From positions 14,120,450 through 14,184,449 of the forward strand of contig CP136069.1 of NCBI GenBank assembly GCA_032622095.1: 64,000 nucleotides of DNA. The letters are read 5' to 3'. The stretch comes from Siphonodentalium dalli (lineage: Eukaryota > Mollusca > Scaphopoda > Gadilida > Siphonodentaliidae). Positions 23,563 to 36,024 of the stretch are shown here, piece after piece (positions within the stretch are counted from its first letter, which is position 1; the number at the start of each line of letters is the position of its first letter). A program made the position numbers and the translations under genes. The notes below the pieces were generated by a model that was not told the origin of the DNA, ran no database searches, and was given only the letters and a program-made list of their open reading frames with translations.

Positions 23563-24238
23563 CAGGAGAAGTCGGCCCCGCTACGAAGTCGGCCCCAGAG
23601 AAGTCGGCCCAGAAGTCGGCCCTGTACGAAGTCGGCCCAGCTATTAACATCAGTTAGTGACATGTTTACTCAATTGAGTAACATACATGTATATCAGGTG
23701 TCACGGAAACCTTGTTCAACACTACATTGTATATGACTTAGTGTTGATCTTTATGGGCGTTTCGCTGACTGCTTCCATGTGGAAATCCCTCTGGCGCGAC
23801 GCCCATTATAATTATGACAGGACATTGTTTAGGTCTATAGATTAATTGGCTGACTAAGTTTGAAGGTTCGTATCTGGTCTAATACCATGTCTTGTATATA
23901 TGGCTATTTTTCCGGTACAGATTTAAATTTCCGTTTAACGAACCCTATCAACATATCTGCGTAAAGCCATGACAGTGCGCGATAAGAAAATGGATTGCCA
24001 GGAGGTGATATAATCCTCCTTGACACCATGTGACCAAAACATGGTCACATAAAATGGAATGCTACGAGGTGATGTAATCCCTTATGACACCGTGTGGCGA
24101 AATGTCGGTCTCATCTTATTGTGCCACAGGCATTAACAAGCAGTAAAATAATAATGGGGCCGACTTTTCTTGACCAATCTTTAATTTACCCGGGCCGACT
24201 TCTCTTGTGGCCGACCTTGTTTTGGGCTGACTTCTCCA
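23563..24238. mobile_element. Fold-back element with GAAGTCGGCCC clusters
   Basis: The left end carries five GAAGTCGGCCC copies (23566-23642). The right end carries inverted copies (GGGCCGACTT type, about 24156-24236) and closes with CTTCTCC against the opening GGAGAAG. The roughly 500-bp core is unrelated DNA without a gene. No clear target duplication was found. Confidence 0.7.
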
Positions 24239-24651
24239 GATACCCCGAGGCATGTACACAGGTTAGCCATTAATAGTAGAAGCGTTGCTTGATCAAAAGC
24301 GAACATCATATGAAGATTAGCTATGTAAGCACCACCATCACACTAAATAGAGGTAATCCCTCCACCCGTCGATACTAATGATATCAGATTAACTGCATCT
24401 TAATGGAGGTTTTAACTTTTGCGAAACCATATAAAACACAACTAATATAATTCCATTGTAATAATTTCCGAAAATGAATGGTATTGATTGACCGATATTT
24501 TTTAACTTCATTAATAAGAAATTAAAAAGTGACTTGCCAAAACTTTTGCCAAATGAAAATATTTTTTGCCAACTGTGAATTATTTTTGCCATTGGCAAAT
24601 TTGGCAAGTGGCAGAGCGAACCCTGGTCATGAATGTTGACATTGACATGTA

Positions 24652-25047
24652 CCCTGCTGGACAAAACAAGTGTCCATTGGCACCACGGTGTATTTGCCAT
24701 TCGGGTGCAGTGTCAGAGTTTGTAACTGCAGTTGAGCGCCGCGGCCGAGCGGCAAGTACATGTACACCGCGGCCGAACGACAAGTACACATGTACACCAT
24801 GGCCAAAAAGCAACTACAACGGGGCCGAATGGTATGTACACCGTGGTTAGATTTCTGGTTTGTATTGTCTTTTTTCAGTTGATGAATGTACACAGCGGCA
24901 ACTACATTTGTACACCATGGCCGAATGGCAAATAAACCAATGCCCAACTGTAGTTAGCCAGTGGAGCCGCGGTGTAGTTGCATTTCGGCCGCGGTGGCAA
25001 TGCTAAGCGCACCGTGGTTAAGTGGACACTTGTTTTTCCCAGCAGGG
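24652..25047. mobile_element. MITE, family CCCTGCTGG, copy 2
   Basis: Same family as 22023-22407, with intact TA on both sides (24650-24651 and 25048-25049). It sits inside the repeat word GACATGTAGATGGG, so the pre-insertion site can be read from the neighbouring repeats. Non-coding. Confidence 0.88.
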
Positions 25048-25310
25048 TAGATGGGAACGAATCATTTTGGGATCTTTCGATCGAAAAACATCTTGGCGGC
25101 CATCTTGGATTTCAAGGTTGTGCCTTTAGTCTGATCTTCATGAAATTTGTCATGGATGTTAATATTGACATGTAGATGGGAACGAGTCATTTTTGGGTTG
25201 TTCGGCCAAAAAAAATGGCGGCCAGCAGCCATCTTGGATTTTACTCTTTGCATGACTAAATCCTTTGGCGCGGTCTTCATGTCGTACTGTTCGTCTGATT
25301 ATCATGAAAT

Positions 25311-27718
25311 TTGTCATGGATGTTAATAATGACAGGCTGATGGGAATGAGTCATTTTGGGGTAGTTCGACCAAAAAACATGGCCGTCATGAGCATCTTGG
25401 ATTTTACTCTTTTCATGACTAAATCCTTCGGCACAGGCCCTAGGTCGTACCTTTGGTCAGATCATTATGATATTTGTCATGGCTATTGACATGTACAATG
25501 TAGATGGGAACGAGTCATTTTGGGGTGTTTGACCAAAAAACATGGCCGTCAGTGGTCATCTTGGATTTCAAAATTCAATCCATTAGCACGGGCCACAGGT
25601 CATATCTTTTGTCGGATCATTATTAGCTCAACTTACTTTGTAAGTTTGAGCTATTGCCATGGTTTGGCGTCCGTCGTCCGTATGTGCGTGTGTCCCTCAA
25701 CAATTTCCTTTGGCGCGGGCTACAGGTTGTACCTTTGGTCTGATCTTTATGAAATTTGTCACGAATGTTGACCTTGACATGTAGATGGGAACGAATGGCC
25801 GCTGGTGGCCATCTTGGATTTCAAAATTCAATCCATTGGCGCGGGCTACAGGTCGTGCTGTTCGTCTTATCATGAAATTTGTCATGGATGTTAATATTGA
25901 CATGTAGATGGGAACGAGTGATTTTGGGGTCGTTCAGCCAAAAATCATGGCCGCCAGCAGCCATCTTGGATTTTACTCTTTGCATGACTAAATTCTTTGT
26001 CGCGGGCTACAGGTTGTAGCTTTGGTCAGAACTTCATGAAATTTGTCATGGATGTTAACAATGACATGTAGATGGGAACGAGTGATTTTGGGGTCGTTCG
26101 GCCAAAAAACGTGGATTTTACTCTTTGCATGACTAAATCCTTTGGCGCGGGCTACAGGTCGTACCTTTGGTCTGATCTTTATTAAATTTGTCATGAATGT
26201 TGATATTGACATGTAGATGGGAACGAGTCATTTTGGGGTCATCTGGCCAAAAAACATGGCTGCTGGCGGCTATCTTGGATTTCAAAATTCAATCCAATGG
26301 CGCGGGCTACAGGTCGTACTGTTCGTCTGATAATCATGAAATTTGTCATGGATGTTAATATTGACATGTACAAATGTAGATGGCAACGAGTGATTTTGGG
26401 GTTGTTCAGCCAAAACACATGGCCGCCAGCAGCCATCTTGGATTTTACTCTTTGCATGACTAAATTCTTTGGCGCGGGCTACAGGTTGTAGCTTTGGTCA
26501 GAACTTCATGAAATTTGTCATGGATGTTAATAATGACAGGCTGATGGGAATGAGTCATTTTGGGGTAGTTCGACCAAAAAACATGGCCGTCATGAGCATC
26601 TTGGATTTTACTCTTTTCATGACTAAATCCTTCGGCACAGGCCCTAGGTCGTACCTTTGGTCAGATCATTATGATATTTGTCATGGCTATTGACATGTAC
26701 AATGTAGATGGGAACGAGTCATTTTGGGGTGTTTGACCAAAAAACATGGCCGTCAGTGGTCATCTTGGATTTCAAAATTCAATCCATTAGCACGGGCCAC
26801 AGGTCATATCTTTTGTCGGATCATTATTAGCTCAACTTACTTTGTAAGTTTGAGCTATTGCCATGGTTTGGCGTCCGTCGTCCGTATGTGCGTGTGTCCC
26901 TCAACAATTTCCTTTGGCGCGGGCTACAGGTTGTACCTTTGGTCTGATCTTTATGAAATTTGTCACGAATGTTGACCTTGACATGTAGATGGGAACGAAT
27001 GGCCGCTGGTGGCCATCTTGGATTTCAAAATTCAATCCATTGGCGCGGGCTACAGGTCGTGCTGTTCGTCTTATCATGAAATTTGTCATGGATGTTAATA
27101 TTGACATGTAGATGGGAACGAGTGATTTTGGGGTCGTTCAGCCAAAAATCATGGCCGCCAGCAGCCATCTTGGATTTTACTCTTTGCATGACTAAATTCT
27201 TTGTCGCGGGCTACAGGTTGTAGCTTTGGTCAGAACTTCATGAAATTTGTCATGGATGTTAACAATGACATGTAGATGGGAACGAGTGATTTTGGGGTCG
27301 TTCGGCCAAAAAACGTGGATTTTACTCTTTGCATGACTAAATCCTTTGGCGCGGGCTACAGGTCGTACCTTTGGTCTGATCTTTATTAAATTTGTCATGA
27401 ATGTTGATATTGACATGTAGATGGGAACGAGTCATTTTGGGGTCATCTGGCCAAAAAACATGGCTGCTGGCGGCTATCTTGGATTTCAAAATTCAATCCA
27501 ATGGCGCGGGCTACAGGTCGTACTGTTCGTCTGATAATCATGAAATTTGTCATGGATGTTAATATTGACATGTACAAATGTAGATGGCAACGAGTGATTT
27601 TGGGGTTGTTCAGCCAAAACACATGGCCGCCAGCAGCCATCTTGGATTTTACTCTTTGCATGACTAAATTCTTTGGCGCGGGCTACAGGTTGTAGCTTTG
27701 GTCAGAACTTCATGAAAT
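25311..27718. repeat. Higher-order tandem duplication, 1,204 bp
   Basis: 25311-26514 is repeated at 26515-27718 with near identity. A third partial copy begins near 29787 and runs to about 31000. Subtype order, including the TTAGCTCAACTTACTTTG block, is the same in all three. Confidence 0.85.
25627..25715. repeat. Conserved insertion block in the array (3 copies)
   Basis: TTAGCTCAACTTACTTTGTA with TTTGAGCTATTGCCATGGTT and GGCGTCCGTCGTCCG replaces part of one repeat unit. It recurs at about 26831-26919 and 30088-30176. The first two blocks form an inverted pair (AGCTCAA/TTGAGCT). Similar words are, to my knowledge, common in marine invertebrate repeats. Confidence 0.7.
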
Positions 27719-30700
27719 TTGTCATGGATGTTAACAATGACATGTAGATGGGAACGAGTGATTTTGGGGTCGTTCGGTCAAAAAACATGGCCGCCAGCAG
27801 CCATCTTGGATTTTACTCTTTGCATGACTAAATCCTTTGGCGCGGGCTACAGGTCTTACCTTTGGTCTGATCTTTATGAAATTTGTTATGAATGTTGATA
27901 TTGACATGTAGATGGGAATGAGTCATTTTGGGGTCATACGACCAAAAAACACGGCCACTGGCGGCCATCTTGGATTTCAAAATTAAATCCATTGGCGCGT
28001 TCTACAGGTCGTACTGTTTGTCTGATCATCATGAAATTTGTCATGGATGTTAATATTGACATGTAGATGGGAACGAGTCATTTTGGGGTTGTTCGACCCA
28101 AAAAAATGGCCGCCAGCAGCCATCTTGGATTTTACTCTTTGCATGACTAAATTCTTTGGTGCAGGCTACAGGTCGTACCTTTGGTCTGATCTTTATGAAA
28201 TTTGTCATAAATGTTGACATTGACATGTAGATGGGAACGAGTCATTTTGGGGTCATTCGCCAAAAAACATCGCCGCTGGTGGCCATCTTGGATTTCAAAA
28301 TTAAATCCATTGGCGCGTTCTACAGGTCGTACTGTTTGTCTGATCATCATGAAATTTGTCATGGATGTTAATATTGACATGTAGATGGGAACGAGTCATT
28401 TTGGGGTTGTTCGACCAAAAAACATGGCCACCAGCAGCCATCTTGGATTTTACTCTTTGCATGACTAAATTCTTTGGTGCAGGCTACAGGTTGTAGCTTT
28501 AGTTGGATCTTCATGAAATTTGTCATGGGTGTTAACAATGACATGCAGATGGGAACGAGTCATTTTGGGGTCATTCGGCCAAAAAACATGGCCGCCAGCA
28601 GCCATCTTGGGTTTTACTCTTTGCATGACTAAATCCTTTGGCACGGGCTACATGTCGTACCTTTTGTCTGATCTTCATGAAATTTGTCATGAAAGTTGAC
28701 ATTGACATGTAGATGGGGAATGAGTCATTTTGGGGTCATTTGGCTAAAAAACATGGCCGCTGGCAGCCATCTTTGATTTCAAAATTAAATAGATTGGCGC
28801 GGTCTACAGGTCGTACTGTTCGTCTGATTATCATGAAATTTGTCATGGATGTTAATAATGACAGGCAGATGGGAACGAGTCATTTTGGGGTAGTTTGGCC
28901 AAAAAACATGGCGTCATGAGCATCTTGGATTTTAATCTTTGCATGACTAAATCCTTGGCGCGGGCTACAGGTCGTAGCTTTGGTCGGATCTTCATGAAAT
29001 TTGTCATGGCTGTTGATCTTGACATGTAAATGGGAACGAGTCCTTTTGGGGTCATTCGGTCAAAAGACATGGCCGCCAGCAGCCATCTTGGATTTTACTC
29101 TTTGCATGACTAAATCCTTTGGCACAGGCTACAGGTACTAACTTTGGTCAGATTATTATGAAATTTGTCATGAATGTTGACATTGACATGTAGATGGGAA
29201 TGAGTCATTTTGGGGTAATTTGGCCAAAAAACATGGCGGCTGGCAGCCATCTTTGATTTCAAAATTAAATAGATTGGCGCGGTCTACAGGTCGTACTGTT
29301 CGTCTGATTATCATGAAATTTGTCATAGATGTTAATATTGACATGTAGATGGCAACGAGTTATTTTGGGGTCGTTAGGCCAAAAAATATGGCCACCAGTA
29401 CTAGTAGCCATCTTGGATTTTACTCTTTGCATGACTAAATCCTTCGGCGCGGGCTACAGGTCGTAGCTTTGGTCGGATCTTCATGAAATTTGTCATGGCT
29501 GTTGACCTTGACATGTAAATGGGAACGAGTCCTTTTGGGGTCATTCGGTCAAAAGACATGGCCGCCAGCAGCCATCTTGGATTTTACTCTTTGCATGACT
29601 AAATCCTTTGGCACAGGCTACAGGTCCAAACTTTGGTCAGATTATTATGAAATTTGTTATGAATGTTGACATTGACATGTAGATGGGAATGAGTCATTTT
29701 GGGGTAATTTGGCCAAAAAACATGGCCGCTGGCAGCCATCTTTGATTTCAAAATTAAATCGATTGGCGCGGTCTTCATGTCGTACTGTTAATAATGACAG
29801 GCTGATGGGAATGAGTCATTTTGGGGTAGTTCGACCAAAAAACATGGCCGTCATGAGCATCTTGGATTTTACTCTTTTCATGACTAAATCCTTCGGCACA
29901 GGCCCTAGGTCGTACCTTTGGTCAGATCATTATGATATTTGTCATGGCTATTGACATGTACAATGTAGATGGGAACGAGTCATTTTGGGGTCGTTTGACC
30001 AAAAAACATGGCCGTCAGTGGTCATCTTGGATTTCAAAATTCAATCCATTAGCACGGGCCACAGGTCATATCTTTTGAAGGATCATTATTAGCTCAACTT
30101 ACTTTGTAAGTTTGAGCTATTGCCATGGTTTGGCGTCTGTCGTCCGTGTGTGCGTGTGTCCCTCAACAATTTCCTTTGGCGCGGGCTACAGGTTGTACCT
30201 TTGGTCTGATCTTTATGAAATTTGTCACGAATGTTGACCTTGACATGTAGATGGGAACGAATGGCCGCTGGTGGCCATCTTGGATTTCAAAATTCAATCC
30301 ATTGGCGCGGGCTACAGGTCGTGCTGTTCGTCTTATCATGAAATTTGTCATGGATGTTAATATTGACATGTAGATGGGAACGAGTGATTTTGGGGTCGTT
30401 CAGCCAAAAATCATGGCCGCCAGCAGCCATCTTGGATTTTACTCTTTGCATGACTAAATTCTTTGTCGCGGGCTACAGGTTGTAGCTTTGGTCAGAACTT
30501 CATGAAATTTGTCATGGATGTTAACAATGACATGTAGATGGGAACGAGTGATTTTGGGGTCGTTCGTCCAAAAAACGTGGATTTTACTCTTTGCATGACT
30601 AAATCCTTTGGCGCGGGCTACAGGTCGTACCTTTGGTCTGATCTTTATTAAATTTGTCATGAATGTTGATATTGACATGTAGATGGGAACGAGTCATTTT

Positions 30701-31537
30701 GGGGTCATCTGGCCAAAAAACATGGCTGCTGGCGGCTATCTTGGATTTCAAAATTCAATCCAATGGCGCGGGCTACAGGTCGTACTGTTCGTCTGATAAT
30801 CATGAAATTTGTCATGGATGTTAATATTGACATGTACAAATGTAGATGGCAACGAGTGATTTTGGGGTCGTTCAGCCAAAACACATGGCCGCCAGCAGCC
30901 ATCTTGGATTTTACTCTTTGCATGACTAAATTCTTTGGCGCGGGCTACAGGTTGTAGCTTTGGTCAGAACTGCATGAAATTTGTCATGGATGTTAACAAT
31001 GACATGTAGATGGGAACGAGTGATTTTGGGGTCGTTCGGTCAAAAAACATGGCCGCCAGCAGCCATCTTGGATTTTACTCTTTGCATGACTAAATCCTTT
31101 GGCGCGGGCTACAGGTCTTACCTTTGGTCTGATCTTTATGAAATTTGTTATGAATGTTGATATTGACATGTAGATGGGAATGAGTCATTTTGGGGTCATA
31201 CAACCAAAAAACACGGCCACTGGCGGCCATCTTGGATTTCAAAATTCAATCCATTGGCACGGGCTACAGGTCGTACTGTTCGTCTGATCATCATGATATT
31301 TATCATGGATGTTAATATTAACATGTAGATGGGAACGAGTGTTTTTGGGGTCATTTGTCTAAAAAACATGTCCTCCAGCAGCCATCTTGGATTTTACTCT
31401 TTGCATGACTAAATCCATTGGCACAGGCTACAGGTCGTACCTTTGATCAGATCATTATGAGATTTGTAAAGGCTGTAGATGGGAACAGTTCATTTTGGGG
31501 TAGTTCGGAAAAAAACATGGCTGCCATTGGCCATTTT

Positions 31538-31990
31538 AGGTTACACTGGTGTAAATGTTTTCCATAGGCCTCAGTGCTAACGTTTTAGCGTATGCTGTTG
31601 GCTATATGAACCATGGGTCCAATTTTTTTTTTTAATCTGAAAAATTGACATTTCGGGAAACTTTTTACACAAAAAAATCATATCTGTCTAGCAGGGAATT
31701 CGCCTTTAAATCTTGTGTTTTCGTAACTAGTGTCAGATCCGCATAAAAAAATACTGTCATATTTTAGACCACACCAACAAATTCAAACTTCACTACAAAG
31801 GGTTAATTCCTGTGCCAATGGCTATCTTACCTATGGGAAATCATAGGGAAGAGGTGTGATGATTTTTTTATGCAAAAAGCACACAAGGCTATTGACCAAT
31901 CAGGGCCCAGTGTCTATTTTATTCTCTCCTATATATTCCTCCCGCATCCGCTAGAGGTCTCTCCGAACCTTAATTACACCAGTGTAACCT
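31538..31990. repeat. 453-bp LTR-like repeat with inverted ends, copy 1
   Basis: Starts AGGTTACACTGGTGTAAAT and ends with its exact inverse (ATTACACCAGTGTAACCT here with one change). It contains a CCAAT box and TATATAT. It lies on the edge of the 165-bp array: TTTA before GGTTAC here and TTTA after GTAACC at 34697 suggest a 4-bp target duplication around the whole 31538-34697 block. No frame of note. Confidence 0.82.
31888..31975 (+). promoter_or_regulatory. Possible Pol II promoter inside the 453-bp repeat
   Basis: GACCAATCAG (CCAAT box, about 31896) is followed about 35 bp later by CTCCTATATATTCC and then CTAGAGGTCTCTCC. The spacing resembles CCAAT, TATA and start region. It recurs in every copy. 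Inference from motif layout only. Confidence 0.35.
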
Positions 31991-32739
31991 AAAGCGATAG
32001 CCCGCTTTTTCGCGGAATAATTGTAACACCCTACATTTTTTCAGAATTGCCCATGAATGAAAAAAATGTGTTCAAAAATAATATCACTTCTGTGGTTCTT
32101 TATTTATCACACACAATTTAACCCCACTCTCTGTAACACATTATTCATCAAAAAAGCACATTTTTCCACCACAAGTCATATTCAGGCCCCATTTTCACAC
32201 AGTTTTTGGGGTCTGGTGTTGCAAACTTGGATCGGCTATGGAAGACTGTACAAGATCCTTTCCATGAGAGAACTTCTGGTGATGTGAGGTCATTGAGTCC
32301 AGATCTGATCAGCTGAGCATCAAGCACATGACTTTATCAGCACATGGAAGACTAAAATATGACATTTTCAGGTCTGCAAGGGTGATCCAAGATAACTGGA
32401 TGTGGGTGTATATTGAATTAGTTGAACAAAGATATGCTCTCTTTGAAATGCTGAAGCATTTTCTTAAATGTGTCCAAGTTTTAGTGCTATTAACCTTCAA
32501 ATGGCCATACCCACCAGTGAAAATGAGACACTTTTATTATATATATCTGTATATCACTGGCTATAAAATCCAAAATACTTGTTAGATTAGCTTCTTATAA
32601 CAATTGGTATGTGTGTCATTGACATGCTCATGTAATGGGTAATTTGCATTATCATGTGACAATTACCACCTTGAATTTTTTTGAAAATACCTTGAAAAAT
32701 TGGCATTTTTTATGAAAAATCATACCATTTTTTTGGCCG

Positions 32740-32892
32740 ATGGAAGTGAAAGAAGACATCAGCAGCAAGAATAGCCACACCATGCATGGGAGATTCATTG
32801 GACTGAAAGACCAGGCTGTGAAAAATGCATTAAAATACTTTAAAGTGACTCCCAGGAATCAAAAATGCCAAAAAGTTCATTTTTCCCTTTAG
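32740..32892 (+). CDS. Small ORF, 50 codons, unknown
   Basis: ATG after TTTTGGCCG opens a lysine-rich frame (MEVKEDISSKNSHTMHG ... CQKVHFSL). Its TAG stop overlaps the first bases of the next 453-bp repeat (AGGTTAC). The frame is kept in all four copies (32740, 34093, 36845, 38198), but those copies are near identical, so conservation is not informative. No family recognised. It may be a relic of an element protein or chance. Confidence 0.25.
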   Translation: MEVKEDISSKNSHTMHGRFIGLKDQAVKNALKYFKVTPRNQKCQKVHFSL

Positions 32893-33343
32893 GTTACACT
32901 GGTGTAAATGTTTTCCATAGGCCTCAGTGCTAACGTTTTAGCGTATGCTGTTGGCTATATGAACCATGGGTCCAATTTTTTTTTTTAATCTGAAAAATTG
33001 ACATTTCGGGAAACTTTTTACACAAAAAAATCATATCTGTCTAGCAGGGAATTCGCCTTTAAATCTTGTGTTTTCGTAACTAGTGTCAGATCCGCATAAA
33101 AAAATACTGTCATATTTTAGACCACACCAACAAATTCAAACTTCACTACAAAGGGTTAATTCCTGTGCCAATGGCTATCTTACCTATGGGAAATCATAGG
33201 GAAGAGGTGTGATGATTTTTTTATGCAAAAAGCACACAAGGCTATTGACCAATCAGGGCCCAGTGTCTATTTTATTCTCTCCTATATATTCCTCCCGCAT
33301 CCGCTAGAGGTCTCTCCGAACCTTATTTACACCAGTGTAACCT
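32891..33343. repeat. 453-bp LTR-like repeat, copy 2
   Basis: Same as 31538-31990, with AGGTTACACTGGTGTAAAT ends in exact inverse form. Confidence 0.85.
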
Positions 33344-34092
33344 AAAGCGATAGCCCGCTTTTTCGCGAAATAATTGTAACACCCTACATTTTTTCAGAAT
33401 TGCCCATGAATGAAAAAAATGTGTTCAAAAATAATATCACTTCTGTGGTTCTTTATTTATCACACACAATTTAACCCCACTCTCTGTAACACATTATTCA
33501 TCAAAAAAGCACATTTTTCCACCACAAGTCATATTCAGGCCCCATTTTCACACAGTTTTTGGGGTCTGGTGTTGCAAACTTGGATCGGCTATGGAAGACT
33601 GTACAAGATCCTTTCCATGAGAGAACTTCTGGTGATGTGAGGTCATTGAGTCCAGATCTGATCAGCTGAGCATCAAGCACATGACTTAATCAGCACATGG
33701 AAGACTAAAATATGACATTTTCAGGTCTGCAAGGGTGATCCAAGATAACTGAATGTGGGTGTATATTGAATTAGTTGAACAAAGATATGCTCTCTTTGAA
33801 ATGCTGAAGCATTTTCTTAAATGTGTCCAAGTTTTAGTGCTATTAACCTTCAAATGGCCATACCCACCAGTGAAAATGAGACACTTTTATTATATATATC
33901 TGTATATCACTGGCTATAAAATCCAAAATACTTGTTAGATTAGCTTCTTATAACAATTGGTATGTGTGTCATTGACATGCTCATGTAATGGGTAATTTGC
34001 ATTATCATGTGACAATTACCACCTTGAATTTTTTTGAAAATACCTTGAAAAATTGGCATTTTTTATGAAAAATCATACCATTTTTTTGGCCG

Positions 34093-34245
34093 ATGGAAGT
34101 GAAAGAAGACATCAGCAGCAAGAATAGCCACACCATGCATGGGAGATTCATTGGACTGAAAGACCAGGCTGTGAAAAATGCATTAAAATACTTTAAAGTG
34201 ACTCCCAGGAATCAAAAATGCCAAAAAGTTCATTTTTCCCTTTAG
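34093..34245 (+). CDS. Small 50-codon ORF, second copy
   Basis: Copy of 32740-32892 at offset 1,353; the stop overlaps the next repeat end. Confidence 0.22.
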   Translation: MEVKEDISSKNSHTMHGRFIGLKDQAVKNALKYFKVTPRNQKCQKVHFSL

Positions 34246-34697
34246 GTTACACTGGTGTAAATGTTTTCCATAGGCCTCAGTGCTAACGTTTTAGCGTATG
34301 CTGTTGGCTATATGAACCATGGGTCCAATTTTTTTTTTTTAATCTGAAAAATTGACATTTCGGGAAACTTTTTACACAAAAAAATCATATCTGTCTAGCA
34401 GGGAATTCGCCTTTAAATCTTGTGTTTTCGTAACTAGTGTCAGATCCGCATAAAAAAATACTGTCATATTTTAGACCACACCAACAAATTCAAACTTCAC
34501 TACAAAGGGTTAATTCCTGTGCCAATGGCTATCTTACCTATGGGAAATCATAGGGAAGAGGTGTGATGATTTTTTTATGCAAAAAGCACACAAGGCTATT
34601 GACCAATCAGGGCCCAGTGTCTATTTTATTCTCTCCTATATATTCCTCCCGCATCCGCTAGAGGTCTCTCCGAACCTTATTTACACCAGTGTAACCT
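34244..34697. repeat. 453-bp LTR-like repeat, copy 3
   Basis: One extra T in the T-run makes it 454 bp. It is followed by TTTAGAATTTACTCTTTGC, where the 165-bp repeat family resumes. Confidence 0.85.
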
Positions 34698-35350
34698 TTA
34701 GAATTTACTCTTTGCATCAATAAATCCTTTGGCACACCATAATCACCACATCCCTGATCCGATCATTATGAAACCTGTCATGAATGTTGATATTGACATG
34801 TACATCTAGTCTTACTTAGACATTTCAATTAGCACCTTTCCTATTACTCCATTTACTGTCAACCATTAAATCATTCCCCTACTAAGTTGAGCTACAGTGT
34901 CATTGACACTTTCATTACATTTGTCATGGATGTTAAAATTGACATGTAGATGGGAAACGAGTAATTTTGGGGTTGTTCGGCCAAAAACATGGCCGCCAGC
35001 AGCCATCTTGGATTATACTCTTTGCATGACTAAATTCTTTGTCAAAGGCTACAAGTCGAATCTTTGGTCCAATCATCATGAGATTTGTCATGGATGTTAA
35101 CAATTACATGTAGATGGGAAAAGATTCATTTTAAATTCAACCAAAAAACCAGCCATCTTGTATTTTACTCTTTACACAACTAAATCCTTTGACACGGGCT
35201 ACATGTCGTATCTTTTGTCGGATCATCATGAAATTTGTGAGGGATGTTAACAATGACATGTAAATAGGAAGGAGTCATTTTTGGGTCATTTGCCAAAAAA
35301 CATGGCTGTCGTGGCAATCTTTGATTTTAATCTTTGCATAACTAGTCCTT
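34698..35350. repeat. Diverged 165-bp repeat remnants
   Basis: Recognisable words (CATGGCCGCCAGCAGCCATC, GACATGTAGATGGG, ATCATGAAATTTGTGAGG) with heavy substitution. The 67-codon frame at 34897 is part of this repeat. Copy at 38803-39455. Confidence 0.75.
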
Positions 35351-36024
35351 TCAACTTTCCACATTCCTAATCGCTCCATTAACTGTAACACATTAAATTA
35401 TTCCCTTTCCACGTTAGCTACAGTGCCATTGACACTTTGATAATTACATTTCAGTCAATTCACATTTTCAGCTGCATATACATGTATATGTAAACCAATT
35501 TCATCATTAAAGAAATTGCAAATTCATCGTTGATTCCATCATCTCAATATTTCATTAAAGTGAGACTTTATGTTCACACATTGATTCATTCAGGCAACAT
35601 TTTCTCCATTTCTACACTGTTCATTGCATTGATCGTCTTCAATGGGGATAATCTATAATTCTATATGTACCATCGTTAACTATTAAAGAGACATTTCTCT
35701 TCCACCCAATCGATATTGCATTAAAATGACGCTTCATATTCATTACACTTCATTCAATAATTTCTGGTTCTACATCACTTATTGCATTGATTGCATTCAG
35801 GTAAGCTAAGCTATGTCCGACTCAAATATTAAAGTGACGCATCATATTCACTACACTTCATTCAATAATTTCTTTTTCTACATAGTTTACATGTATTGCA
35901 TTGATTGCCTGCAGCTAAGGTAATCTATGTCCGACTCAAATAATACAAATATTAAAGGCATTCCATTTCCATCCATTAATTCTAAGGAAACTTCTGCTGT
36001 GATATATATATGTATATATGCATA
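35351..36024. other. AT-rich DNA with a degenerate direct repeat
   Basis: CATATTCATTACACTTCATTCAATAATTTC with its following TATTGCATTGATTGC and CTATGTCCGACTCAAAT blocks occurs twice (about 35730-35830 and 35845-35945, period near 115 bp); related weaker copies lie at 35560-35660. No gene. Copy at 39456-40129. Confidence 0.6.

Larger units (their letters stand above)
24605..31537. repeat. Array of about 165-bp dispersed repeats
   Basis: The unit reads GACATGTAGATGGGAACGAG, TCATTTTGGGGTCGTTCGGC, AACATGGCCGCCAGCAGCCA, TCTTGGATTTTACTCTTTGC, GGCGCGGGCTACAGGTCGTA and CATGAAATTTGTCATGGATG. Steps between units are about 121-167 bp, with roughly 40 units. Alternating subtypes either continue ATTTTACTC or ATTTCAAAATTCAATCC after TCTTGG. 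The many 60-80-codon frames on both strands repeat with the unit and are not genes. The left end is split by a MITE (24652-25047). Confidence 0.9.
31538..34697. repeat. Tandem 1,353-bp units: LTR-like, internal, LTR-like, internal, LTR-like
   Basis: 453-bp repeats at 31538, 32891 and 34244 are separated by two near-identical 900-bp segments (31991-32890 and 33344-34243), an exact 1,353-bp period. The 900-bp segment contains the 456-bp module also seen alone at 20533 and ends with a 50-codon frame. The arrangement is that of a tandem short terminal-repeat element. Confidence 0.88.

Noticed and set aside
25062-30957. Dozens of 60-83-codon frames in the 165-bp array
   Set aside because: They repeat with the unit, occur on both strands and match no protein family I know.
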